From assembly GCF_900113445.1 (NCBI RefSeq), contig NZ_FOPJ01000016.1, positions 1-55,947 on the forward strand: DNA of 55,947 nt, given 5' to 3'. This DNA comes from Corynebacterium spheniscorum (GTDB taxonomy: Bacteria; Actinomycetota; Actinomycetes; Mycobacteriales; Mycobacteriaceae). Under the pieces are notes generated by a model. The model had not been told where the DNA came from, did not search any database, and was given only the letters and a program-made list of their open reading frames with translations. How positions within the stretch are numbered: the stretch's first letter is position 1; every line of letters begins with the position of its first letter. This document shows, one piece after another, positions 27,661-35,277 of this stretch. The translations under genes and the position numbers were made by a program.

Positions 27661-28020
27661 ATGGAAAAGCCGCAGATTGACGTGCCCACCACCCCACCCC
27701 CAGCCGATCTGCTTATCGAAGATATCGTTGAGGGCGAAGGTGATGTAGTCGGCGAGGGCGACACCATCAAAGTCCACTATGTGGGCGTGGAATATGAAAC
27801 CGGCGAGGAATTCGACTCCTCCTGGGACCGCGGCCAAAGCATGGAGTTCCCGCTCCAAGGCCTTATCGAAGGATGGCAAAAAGGTATCCCCGGCATGCGC
27901 GCCGGCGGCCGCCGCAAGCTCACCGTTCCCCCAGCTATGGCCTATGGCCCCGCCGGCGGCGGACACCCCCTTGCCGGTCGCACCCTCATCTTCGTCGTTG
28001 ACGTACTCAGCGTCGGCTAA
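27661..28020 (+). CDS. fkpA: FKBP-type peptidyl-prolyl isomerase
   Basis: 119 residues, a single FKBP domain. Diagnostic stretches are VGEGDTIKVHYVGVEYETGEEFDSSWDRG, FPLQGLIEGWQKGIPGMRAGGRRKLTVPPAMAYGP and the final HPLAGRTLIFVVDVLSV. The usual active-site aromatics and Asp of the fold (Y, F, D, W, Y) are present. No signal peptide, so it is cytosolic. AAGGAG precedes the start. It follows gltA by 217 bp and is followed by a terminator. C. glutamicum has the same gene order. Confidence 0.93.
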   Translation: MEKPQIDVPTTPPPADLLIEDIVEGEGDVVGEGDTIKVHYVGVEYETGEEFDSSWDRGQSMEFPLQGLIEGWQKGIPGMRAGGRRKLTVPPAMAYGPAGGGHPLAGRTLIFVVDVLSVG

Positions 28021-28037
28021 GACCAAAAAAATCACTT

Positions 28038-28074
28038 AAGCCCCAGCTCAGACCTCTGAGCGGGGCTTTAGTTT
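28038..28074 (+). terminator. Terminator of the FKBP gene
   Basis: AAGCCCCAGCTCA pairs with TGAGCGGGGCTT, leaving a short loop, followed by TAGTTTTG. It lies 17 nt after the stop codon. Confidence 0.88.
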
Positions 28075-28121
28075 TGTGCTACCTGCTGCCTACGCAAGCA
28101 GAAAAGGGAATACTGGGACCT

Positions 28122-28988
28122 ATGACTGATTCACGACCCACTCATGTTCCCAGTGTGACCTTCAACGATGGCACCGAGATGCCCCAGCTTGGCCTAGGCA
28201 CCTATAAACTACGCGGCGAAGAATGCGTACGCGTCGTCCGCGAAGCCATCCAGCTGGGCTACCGCCATATCGACACCGCCACTGTGTACGGAAACGAAGA
28301 AGAGGTTGGCCACGCCATCGCCGATGCCATCGCCGCTGGGGATGTCACCCGCGAAGAACTCTTCATCACCACCAAGGTGTGGAATGACTGCCATGGTGCT
28401 GAGAAGGCCTCCGCGTCCTTCCAAGACTCCCTACGCCGCCTCGGCCTGGAATATATTGACCTCTTCTTAGTGCACTGGCCCTGCCCACAACAAAACCTCT
28501 ACGTCGAAACCTTCGAAGCTATCGCCAAAATCCAAGGCCTCGGCAGCGTTCAGTCCATCGGTGTTGCCAACTTCTATGAAGAAGTGCTCCGCGAACTCGT
28601 AGAGAAAACCGGCATCACCCCCGTGCTTAACCAGGTAGAACTCCACCCCGGGTTTACCCAAGCCGCCCTGCGTCAGGTGCATGAAGAGCTAGGAATCATC
28701 ACAGAAGCCTGGTCGCCACTATCTCGAGGCATTGCGCTGCAGAACCCCATTATTGAAGGAATTGCCGCAGAACTTGGTGCCACTCCAGCCCAGGTGACCA
28801 TTAAGGCACTCCTACAGCTGGGCTGCTCGGTTATCCCCAAGACTGCGAATTCGGATCGCCTGAAGGAAAACCTCAACGCCCTCAACTTCGGGCTTAGCCA
28901 AGAGCAGCTGAACTCGATTCTCTCGCTCGATGATCAACCCGGTTTTGGACGCATCTTCAAAAGCCCGTGGGAGTTCCCCGGAGCCTAA
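28122..28988 (+). CDS. Aldo/keto reductase
   Basis: 288 residues from ATG 28122. The frame opens at 28074, but that part overlaps the upstream terminator. The NAD(P)H-dependent AKR barrel is clear: MPQLGLGTYKL, GYRHIDTATVYGNEEEVG (catalytic Asp and Tyr), FITTKVWND (catalytic Lys), YIDLFLVHWP (catalytic His), SIGVANF and VIPKTANSDRLKENLNALNF (NADPH 2'-phosphate loop). All four catalytic residues are present. It resembles the 2,5-diketo-gluconate reductase-like AKR5 branch. The true substrate is unknown. It has its own terminator. Confidence 0.92.
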   Translation: MTDSRPTHVPSVTFNDGTEMPQLGLGTYKLRGEECVRVVREAIQLGYRHIDTATVYGNEEEVGHAIADAIAAGDVTREELFITTKVWNDCHGAEKASASFQDSLRRLGLEYIDLFLVHWPCPQQNLYVETFEAIAKIQGLGSVQSIGVANFYEEVLRELVEKTGITPVLNQVELHPGFTQAALRQVHEELGIITEAWSPLSRGIALQNPIIEGIAAELGATPAQVTIKALLQLGCSVIPKTANSDRLKENLNALNFGLSQEQLNSILSLDDQPGFGRIFKSPWEFPGA

Positions 28989-29017
28989 AAACTAGGTCCC
29001 TAGCTGATCCCCGACCC

Positions 29018-29049
29018 GTCCCTCTCAGTGATTGAGAGGGACTTCTTTT
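29018..29049 (+). terminator. Terminator of aldo/keto reductase gene
   Basis: GTCCCTCTCA and TGAGAGGGAC form a perfect 10-bp stem with a 5-nt loop, followed by TTCTTTTA. Confidence 0.92.
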
Positions 29050-29133
29050 ATGGCCCCCACCCAGAGTTGATGTCGCATAACAGGTTTTGTGAAGGTCTGC
29101 GAAGGCCTCGAAGAATGTTATGAGAAGCTTCGC

Positions 29134-29145
29134 AAACTTTGCAAA
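29134..29145 (+). promoter_or_regulatory. RamB-binding motif upstream of mctC operon
   Basis: AAACTTTGCAAA matches the core of the RamB consensus described in C. glutamicum. It lies about 430 bp upstream of the DUF485 start, before the mctC operon, which is a known RamA/RamB target there. Confidence 0.6.
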
Positions 29146-29158
29146 ATGACAATCTGTG

Positions 29159-29171
29159 CCCCCCGTGGGGG
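29159..29171. promoter_or_regulatory. Possible RamA site next to RamB motif
   Basis: CCCCCCGTGGGGG is a close-spaced pair of facing C and G runs, consistent with RamA half-sites, 13 bp from the RamB motif. It could also be a simple hairpin. Confidence 0.4.
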
Positions 29172-29571
29172 TGAAGAAATAAATAAACTTTAGCCAGGTA
29201 GATGGCTTTTTTGGTGGAATCAGGGGGAGGTGTCGGTTGGTTAGTGGGGCGAAAATGTTATGCATTGCACTGTGAGGCAGGTAACTTGATTGGCATTGGT
29301 TAGTGTGATCGCATGCACAAGAAGTGCGTAAGGTGATGCTGACTTTGCGTCAAAGGCCAACACGAAAGTGCCGGCCCCCTTGTCGCATCTGTACATGCCA
29401 AACACATGTGTAGAACAACCCAATATCCATTGGCCGCGCGACCGCGGACTGGCAGATGAGGAAAGCCTGCACCATCTACAAAAGGTGCAGCGCCCCGAAC
29501 CTCGCGAGTCCCACGATGATCTCAACCGAGATAGCGATACCGCGGTGGAGACCAGGAAAGAGAGTGAACCT

Positions 29572-29916
29572 GTGACTGAACCCCAGGTAACCCGTAAGGA
29601 GCGGCGAGAGCCGACTCCCGAAGAATTCCGGGCGATGCAACAAGATCCGCGATTCTTGGAGTTAAAGAAAACTTACCGGAGCTTCACCTTCCCCATGAGC
29701 GTGGCCTTCTTTGTCTGGTACATGGCCTACGCGGTCACGGCTATTGCCGCGCCAGAGTTTATGGCTCGTGATGTCTTCGGTGGAATGAACGTCGGAGTGA
29801 TCTTCGGACTACTGCAGTTCGTGACAACCTTTGTGATCACCTACATCTACGTCGGCTACGCCAACCGAAATATCGAACCGCAAGCGGCCGCGATCCGCGA
29901 AGCGATGGAAGGGTAG
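29572..29916 (+). CDS. DUF485 membrane protein of the mctC operon
   Basis: 114 residues from GTG 29572, with AGGAAAGAGAG upstream. The frame is open from 29368, but the upstream part lacks a ribosome site and overlaps regulatory sequence. A soluble N-terminus (EFRAMQQDPRFLELKKTYRSF) is followed by two transmembrane helices (FPMSVAFFVWYMAYAVTAIA and VGVIFGLLQFVTTFVITYIYV), then YANRNIEP. This is the DUF485 family, which accompanies ActP/MctC-type acetate symporters and is probably an accessory subunit. The mctC gene starts 11 nt later. Confidence 0.88.
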   Translation: MTEPQVTRKERREPTPEEFRAMQQDPRFLELKKTYRSFTFPMSVAFFVWYMAYAVTAIAAPEFMARDVFGGMNVGVIFGLLQFVTTFVITYIYVGYANRNIEPQAAAIREAMEG

Positions 29917-29927
29917 AGGCATAAACA

Positions 29928-31574
29928 ATGACTATCAATTACCTAGCCCAAGAGGCCTCGCATGTGGGCAACCCCATGCTCAACATTGCCGTATTCGTCA
30001 TCTTCATTGTCATCACCATGACCGTGGTGCTGCGCGCCGGCAAGAGCACTAAAGAAGCATCCGACTTTTATACCGGTGGCGGTTCCTTTTCCGGAACCCA
30101 AAATGGTCTAGCCATTGCCGGTGACTACCTCTCGGCAGCCTCCTTCCTAGGCATCGTGGGCGCTATCGCCCTCGCTGGTTATGATGGCTTCCTTTATTCC
30201 ATCGGCTTCTTCGTCGCCTGGTTGGTAGCTCTGCTGCTGGTTGCGGAACCACTACGTAACGTCGGCCGCTTCACCATGGCCGATGTGCTTTCCTTCCGCT
30301 TGAAGCAAAAGCCAGTGCGTGTGGCTGCCGCCTTCGGCACCCTATTCGTGTCCCTCTTCTACCTGATTGCCCAGATGGCTGGCGCTGGTTCGCTGGTGTC
30401 CGTGCTGCTGGACATTCACTCTGAAGTCGCCCAAGCCGTGGTTGTCGCCCTGGTGGGCGTGCTGATGATCATCTACGTGCTCGTTGGCGGTATGAAGGGT
30501 ACCACCTATGTGCAGATGATTAAGGCGGTGCTGCTGGTCACCGGTGTGGCAGTCATGACCGTTTGGGTCTTCTTCGCCGTGCGCGGCGGCATGACCACCA
30601 TGTTCAACCACGCTGTGGAATCCCACGCTAACTCGCAGTATCTCGCCCAGAAGGGCTATGAGGCCACCGAAATCCTCAAGCCTGGCCTCAAGTACGGTGG
30701 TAGTACCACCAGTCGCGTTGACTTCATCTCTCTGGCTCTAACCCTGGTGCTTGGTACCGCTGGTCTGCCGCACGTGCTCATGCGTTTCTACACCGTGCCT
30801 ACCGCTCGTGAAGCTCGTAAGTCGGTTACCTGGGCCATCGTGCTCATCGGTGCCTTCTACCTGATGACCCTGATCCTCGGCTTCGGTGCCGCCGCCCTGG
30901 TTGGCCCGGACCGCATCCTCGCCGCCCCTGGTGGAGCGAATGCTGCTGCACCGCTGCTAGCACTTGAACTCGGTGGTTCCATCTTCATGGCGCTGATCTC
31001 CGCAGTGGCCTTCGCCACCGTGTTGGCTGTGGTCGCCGGCCTGGCGATTACCGCCTCCGCTTCGGTCGCCCACGATATCTACGACGGTGTTCTCCGCAAC
31101 GGGCAATCTAGTGAAGAAGAACAGGTTCGCGTTTCCCGCATCACCGTGGTGGTGATTGGTGTCCTCTCCATCATCCTGGGCATCCTCGCGATGAAGCAGA
31201 ACGTGGCCTTCCTGGTGTCTCTTGCCTTCGCGATCGCCGCCTCCGCGAACCTGCCGACCATCATCTTCTCCCTGTACTGGAAGCGCTTCAACACCACCGG
31301 TGCTGTTGCCTCTATGTACACCGGACTGCTGAGTGCCCTGATCCTCATTGCGCTCTCCCCGGCAGTCTCCGGTAGCCCCTCCTCGATGATCCCCAGCGTG
31401 GACTTCTCCCTCTTCCCGCTGAGCAGCCCCGGCATCGTCTCCATCCCGCTTGCCTTCCTGGCTGGCATCCTCGGCGCTTACTTCGGCAAGCCCGACAACA
31501 TGGATGACCTGCAAGCTGAAATGGAAGTCCGCTCCCTCACCGGTGTTGGTGTGGAAGCCCCGGTCGATCACTAA
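29928..31574 (+). CDS. mctC: Monocarboxylate (pyruvate/acetate/propionate) symporter MctC
   Basis: 548 residues with about 13 transmembrane segments of the sodium:solute symporter family. Motifs include KSTKEASDFYTGGGSFSGTQNGLAIAGDYLSAASFLGI near the N-terminus, PLRNVGRFTMADVLSFRLKQKP, and GTAGLPHVLMRFYTVPTAREARKSV, typical of the ActP/MctC branch. The length is almost that of C. glutamicum MctC, which takes up pyruvate, propionate and acetate. It is transcribed with the preceding DUF485 gene. RamB- and RamA-like sites upstream suggest control by carbon source. Strong codon bias. Confidence 0.93.
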   Translation: MTINYLAQEASHVGNPMLNIAVFVIFIVITMTVVLRAGKSTKEASDFYTGGGSFSGTQNGLAIAGDYLSAASFLGIVGAIALAGYDGFLYSIGFFVAWLVALLLVAEPLRNVGRFTMADVLSFRLKQKPVRVAAAFGTLFVSLFYLIAQMAGAGSLVSVLLDIHSEVAQAVVVALVGVLMIIYVLVGGMKGTTYVQMIKAVLLVTGVAVMTVWVFFAVRGGMTTMFNHAVESHANSQYLAQKGYEATEILKPGLKYGGSTTSRVDFISLALTLVLGTAGLPHVLMRFYTVPTAREARKSVTWAIVLIGAFYLMTLILGFGAAALVGPDRILAAPGGANAAAPLLALELGGSIFMALISAVAFATVLAVVAGLAITASASVAHDIYDGVLRNGQSSEEEQVRVSRITVVVIGVLSIILGILAMKQNVAFLVSLAFAIAASANLPTIIFSLYWKRFNTTGAVASMYTGLLSALILIALSPAVSGSPSSMIPSVDFSLFPLSSPGIVSIPLAFLAGILGAYFGKPDNMDDLQAEMEVRSLTGVGVEAPVDH

Positions 31575-31642
31575 GACCTCGTCCCGAGCGCTCAGGCCCG
31601 ATTCATTCGGCCTGGCCCAGGGATAACTTCCAAGCAAACTCC

Positions 31643-31685
31643 TACCGCCCGTACCCATAACCTGGGTGCGGGCGGTATTGTATTC
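31643..31685 (+). terminator. Terminator of mctC operon
   Basis: TACCGCCCGTACCCA and TGGGTGCGGGCGGTA form a long stem with one mismatch and a 5-nt loop, followed by TTGTATT. It sits immediately before the next GTG start. Confidence 0.85.
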
Positions 31686-31688
31686 CGA

Positions 31689-32534
31689 GTGTCAATTACC
31701 ACCACAGAGGAAGAGGAGCTGAGCCAGGCTAAGCACAAGCCTCCGCTCTTTGTCGCTGTCCTAGCGATCATTGCCATCCTCGCGCTTTTCGCCGTGCCTC
31801 TACTTGTGGTGCATCAGCACACCCACCCACATAGCCCAAGAAATGAAGTTGGAATTCTGGAAGAACAAGAAAGCCAGGATCCCGCCAAGGACGCAGCGCT
31901 TCAAGGGTTCGTGAAGAACTCCACCGGATCACAGGTGACCTACCTACGGCTATCCGATGGCTACCACACCGGCACTGCTACTGAACGCTTTGCGCGACCG
32001 GCACTGAGCCTCATCAAGCTCTATATCGCGGACTACGTGATCAAGCACGGCACCATGAAAGAAAAATACGAAGCCTTAAACATGGTGCGTTCCTCTAATG
32101 ATGCTTATGCCGAGGAACTCTATAGCCGCTACCCAGATTCCATCGAAGAGACAGCCAAAGAATATGGGCTCTATTCCACCCGCGGTGATGAGATGTGGGG
32201 CTATAGCGTCACCTCCACCTATGACGTGGTGAAATTTATTTCCGAGCTGATCAAGGAAGACCCCACCAACCCCATCTTGGTGGCGATGGCAGACGCTAAT
32301 CCCGTGGCAGCCGACGGTTACCAACAAAACTTCGGCACCTCTGTGCTGCCAGGTGTCATCGGTACTAAATGGGGCTGGTCCAATGATCTCGCCTTGCACT
32401 CTTCAGTCAGCTTCGGGGAAGACTTTGTAGTGGCCGCGGCAGTCACCGGCAGCGCTTCGGATCTCACCTCATTAGTCAAAGAACAGCTTGGCGATATGAA
32501 GGACTTTCAAAAAGAAGAGTCGGAAGCCAACTAG
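31689..32534 (+). CDS. Membrane-anchored beta-lactamase-fold serine hydrolase-like protein
   Basis: 281 residues from GTG 31689. No Shine-Dalgarno is visible, and TATTGT lies just upstream, so the mRNA may be leaderless. A single transmembrane helix (residues about 21-41, LFVAVLAIIAILALFAVPLLVV) follows a charged N-terminus, then a His-rich stretch (HQHTHPH). The outer domain shows an SxxK motif (SLIK in RPALSLIKLYI), a SxN motif (SSND) and, in place of KTG, a KWG triplet (VIGTKWGWSND), in the order of class A beta-lactamases and small DD-peptidases. A secreted cell-wall-related enzyme or an inactive relative is possible. Family assignment rests on these three motifs. Confidence 0.62.
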   Translation: MSITTTEEEELSQAKHKPPLFVAVLAIIAILALFAVPLLVVHQHTHPHSPRNEVGILEEQESQDPAKDAALQGFVKNSTGSQVTYLRLSDGYHTGTATERFARPALSLIKLYIADYVIKHGTMKEKYEALNMVRSSNDAYAEELYSRYPDSIEETAKEYGLYSTRGDEMWGYSVTSTYDVVKFISELIKEDPTNPILVAMADANPVAADGYQQNFGTSVLPGVIGTKWGWSNDLALHSSVSFGEDFVVAAAVTGSASDLTSLVKEQLGDMKDFQKEESEAN

Positions 32535-32595
32535 CTTCCGCCTTACCCTCCGATGATCACCAGGGTTTTTCCGCAGAGAAGAATTTTCTGTGAGC

Positions 32596-33288
32596 CTAGG
32601 ATGGCTCAGTGTGCTCAATAATCCGCGGCTTCATCAGCACACTACGTGCGGCACCAATAATGCCCGGCAGAATAGAGATCAGCACGATCAATAAGAAGAT
32701 AGGCTCAATATGCTCACGCACGAAGGTGATTTGGCCAAGAACCGCACCCAGTAGCACCACACCGGCACCCCACAGCACGCCACCGAGGATGTTGTAGGTA
32801 ATAAAGGTGCGGTACCGCATTCCAGCCATACCAGCCACAAGTGGGGCATAGGTGCGCACGATTGGAACGAAGCGGCAAAGCACAATCGTGATCGGCCCCC
32901 ACTTATCGAAGAATTGCTCCGTACGCGTGACATACGCTTGCTTGAAGATGCGGCCATCCGGCATATTCACGATCTTTGGGTGGAAGGTGTGGCCAATGAA
33001 ATACCCCACCTGATCGCCCAAAATAGCGGCAATGGGGCAGAGCAACACCACCAACCATAACGGTGCGAAGGGATCCGGCTGGTTCGCTAATAGCCCAGCT
33101 GTAAATAGCAGGGAATCGCCCGGTAGCAGCGGGAAAAGCAAACCGGATTCGATGAACACGATGGCAAGCAGCACCGGCAGAATAGCCTGACCAAATGGCC
33201 CGGAACCCGACAGTAGATACATCGGGTCTAACCAGTCTGGCCCAAGCGCCAACGTCGTGGTCACCGCAGGCTCGGAGAGAATAAGCAT
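32596..33288 (-). CDS. DedA-family membrane protein
   Basis: 230 residues with five or so hydrophobic segments. Family features are ESGLLFPLLPGDSLLFTAGLLA, CPIAAILGDQVGYFIGHTF, and CRFVPIVRTYAPLVAGMAGMRYRTFITYNILGGVLWG, with the conserved Glu, Asp and Arg residues of DedA/VTT proteins. DedA proteins are lipid scramblase/transporter-like and in several bacteria recycle undecaprenyl phosphate or maintain the proton gradient. Its 5' end is overlapped by a possible 47-codon frame on the same strand. Confidence 0.93.
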   Translation of the reverse strand: MLILSEPAVTTTLALGPDWLDPMYLLSGSGPFGQAILPVLLAIVFIESGLLFPLLPGDSLLFTAGLLANQPDPFAPLWLVVLLCPIAAILGDQVGYFIGHTFHPKIVNMPDGRIFKQAYVTRTEQFFDKWGPITIVLCRFVPIVRTYAPLVAGMAGMRYRTFITYNILGGVLWGAGVVLLGAVLGQITFVREHIEPIFLLIVLISILPGIIGAARSVLMKPRIIEHTEPS

Positions 33289-33404
33289 GAGGGGGATCTT
33301 ACGCTGCCAAACTCCTCGAAACCTGTGAACGCCCCGGCTTTAAGCCGAGCTTCTTCATACTCAAGAGCTCTGGGGCCTGAGCCGTAGAACTCTTCTACGG
33401 GCAT
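33261..33404 (-). CDS. Possible small ORF overlapping dedA start
   Basis: 47 codons, MPVEEFYGSGPRALEYEEAR then LKAGAFTGFEEFGSV. The composition and codon choice look protein-like, and the frame runs 28 nt into dedA. The ribosome site is poor. It could be a genuine small protein coupled to dedA, or the tail of a lost gene. Surrounding sequence contains two small hairpins (CCGTAGAACTCTTCTACGG and CCTCGAAGCTACGAGG). Not recognised. Confidence 0.3.
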   Translation of the reverse strand: MPVEEFYGSGPRALEYEEARLKAGAFTGFEEFGSVRSPSCLFSPSLR

Positions 33405-33500
33405 GTTCACCCACGATCAGAAAGAGACAGCCTCGAAGCTACGAGGCGTTCCGGGAGCTTTTTAAGGCGGCGTCATTCCTGTGCTGCGAAGACTACCTAC

Positions 33501-33980
33501 CTAAAAAAGCTGTTTCTGTTCAGGTAAATCGAGGCTAGGCGGCTTGCTTACCTTAATCTCTTCCAAAGGTTCGGCGGCTTTAATGAGTTTTTCGTCTTTG
33601 GTGTAGAGAAAGTGGCATCCAGCAGTAATTGCGCAGGCGAGGATCGATGCATCAGCAGGCTTAATCATTAGCTCAGTGCCAAGCTCCTGCGCCTTACGCA
33701 TGGTACGAGGATCCAGTTCGACCTACAGGACAGCAGCGCTACTCAGAAACTCTTTTGCTTTTCTGATGTATTCGTTATCGATCGGGGGATGTTGCTGGTC
33801 ACCTCTCATAGCTGGAGTGGCGACCGCTTCAATCCCTAACAGGGGCGGAAGATAAACCGGAAACCGGGGGCTATCCGACACGTTCATTGTGAGTTCACCT
33901 AGCTCCGATTCATGCAGAAATATATCTAAGAGTAGGCAGGTATCGATAGCTACCTTTGTCTCCGTACAGCTGTTAGCCAT
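33501..33980 (-). pseudogene. PIN-domain ribonuclease toxin with in-frame amber stop
   Basis: ATG 33980 to stop 33501 would encode 159 residues, but TAG at 33725-33723 interrupts codon 86. Both sides are in the same frame and read as one PIN domain. The four acidic metal ligands are placed as expected: VAIDTCLLLDIF (first Asp), LLGIEAVAT (Glu), KPADASILACA (third position Asp) and LYTKDEKLI (last Asp). PIN toxins are metal-dependent RNases of VapC type. The start ATGGCTAAC overlaps the stop of the upstream partner gene, the usual antitoxin-toxin coupling. As it stands only a truncated, inactive N-terminal half would be made unless the stop is suppressed or a sequencing error. Confidence 0.8.
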
Positions 33981-34778
33981 GTGCTGACTCTTCCCGGTCA
34001 TCTCGGCGAATGCTGTGCATTAGGTCTTCGACCGTGCCCCCCTTCTGCTTTGAGTTCTTCCCAAATGCCTAAACCGTTGATAGGGGGCTTGGCTGCAGGA
34101 ATGACCGTGATGCAATGGGCATCGACCTCTAGAACCGAGTTAGACTCGCGACATCGCTTCAGGAGCCCGTAGATGTTCACGTTCTTGCGCAGTGCATCAC
34201 GAATTTCGCTATCTAATTCCTCAGTGAAGTTGACCTTCACATAGGGGCCGGATCCTTCGGGCCGGATTTTGGCTTGCAATCCCCTATCACCAGCCTGGTA
34301 GGCACACAATTCACCGGTGACTGAACCCAGAGAAAGGGGTAGGTCCTTAAGCACCTGGTCGATGGACTTAACCAGCTGGGAGGGGGCAGACGCTTTGTGG
34401 ATGAAGCTTGGGCCGATGCAATGGCAACAGACTCGATCCCGGCAGCGCTATCCAGTCGGGCAAGGTCCCGAAGGTGCTTAATTTGGGTCCAATTCCAATT
34501 CGGCGGTACGGTCGATTCCTTTTCTAGGGTGTCTATCCCGCTCGTGATTCCCTGACTGATTTCGGGGGAGGTGAGGACCCCATGATGGAACTACCTTCCC
34601 GGAGCACTCCCATCTTGATCGGCTCGTCGGGAGACGAAAAACTGCGCACCAGTTTGGTTAATAAAGACAGTGAGTTGACAACGCGGCTGGCGTCCATATC
34701 TTGGAGATTTCCTTCCAGGACTACGGATAGAGATTCTTCTTGCTTCAAGTTGATTTTCGCAGTGGTGGGTTTACTCAC
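33973..34778 (-). pseudogene. Long (about 268 aa) partner of the PIN toxin, frameshifted
   Basis: Starts at GTG 34778 after a near-perfect AAGGAGGTGA. Three frames must be joined to read one protein. Segment 1 runs KINLKQEESLSVVLEGNLQD to KMGVLREGSSIMG. Segment 2 runs VLTSPEISQGITSGIDTLEK to WNWTQIKHLRDLARLDSAAG and IESVAIASAQASSTKR. Segment 3 is SAPSQLVKSIDQVLKDLPLS to PAAKPPINGLGIWEELKAEG. The end GGTVEDLMHSIRRDDREESA is again shifted. The breaks fall at a G run near 34580, a C run near 34385 and a six-G run at 34045-34050. One base missing, one missing and one extra would restore the frame and its overlap with the PIN start. The partner is far longer than normal VapB antitoxins and unrecognised. 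Confidence 0.6.
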
Positions 34779-34832
34779 GGCGGTGACTCACCTCCTTAGT
34801 TGTATTCAGCCGGCCCGTTTGGATTTAGCCTA

Positions 34833-35051
34833 ATGAAAAAAAGGAAAGGTAAAGGGGGAAACTTGCCTGAAGAGGACGTCATTCGCTGTGAGGAGCGAAT
34901 CGCGGCGGACACGATCAACCGAGTTGACCAGGGAAGTGGTGTAGCCCTCTCTGACGGAGGCGGGGCACCTCCGCGGCTTCGCGACGTCCAGGTGCTCAGT
35001 CTGCTGAGCCTAGTTGCACACAAGCAGTGCGATTTCACCTTAAAACGCTAG
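34833..35051 (+). pseudogene. Possible remnant of a patatin-like phospholipase
   Basis: A 72-codon frame (MKKRKGKGGNLPEEDVIRCE, then RIAADTINRV and GSGVALSDGGGAPPRLRDVQ). The segment GVALS-GGGA-R-V-VL resembles the oxyanion-hole region of patatins (GVALSGGGARGxAHxGVL), with small disruptions. There is no ribosome site and no downstream catalytic GxSxG part. It may equally be an unrelated small ORF. Confidence 0.25.
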
Positions 35052-35217
35052 GATTCTAGACTCAGTGCATCCGGGGGAGGTTCGAGTCGCGAGGGGAAGT
35101 AGCGGGGATAGTGGAAGTCGGGCCCTTCATGAAACAGGAAAAGACATCAGCAGCGAAGGATTTCTGAAGCTCCGTGGAGCCCTGGGGCCGGCTGTTTATC
35201 CCAAGCGGATCTTATGA

Positions 35218-35262
35218 TGCTGGCGAAAACTTATGAACATTTTCGCAGCTCTCCAGCATTTC
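35218..35262 (-). terminator. Hairpin after ABC exporter operon
   Basis: On the minus strand, TGCTGG and GCGAAAA pair with TTTTCGC and CCAGCA with an internal bulge. It lies just downstream of the permease stop. No T tract, so a weak terminator or mRNA-stabilising structure. Confidence 0.5.
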
Positions 35263-35277
35263 AAGCGAATAAGGCTA

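Noticed and set aside
29159..29171. 6C-type structured RNA
   Set aside because: Only one C-run hairpin is present, whereas that RNA class needs two. A RamA-like site fits better.
29368..29571. N-terminal extension of the DUF485 protein
   Set aside because: The family starts near the GTG at 29572, which has a ribosome site. The extension is low-similarity and lies in the operon leader.
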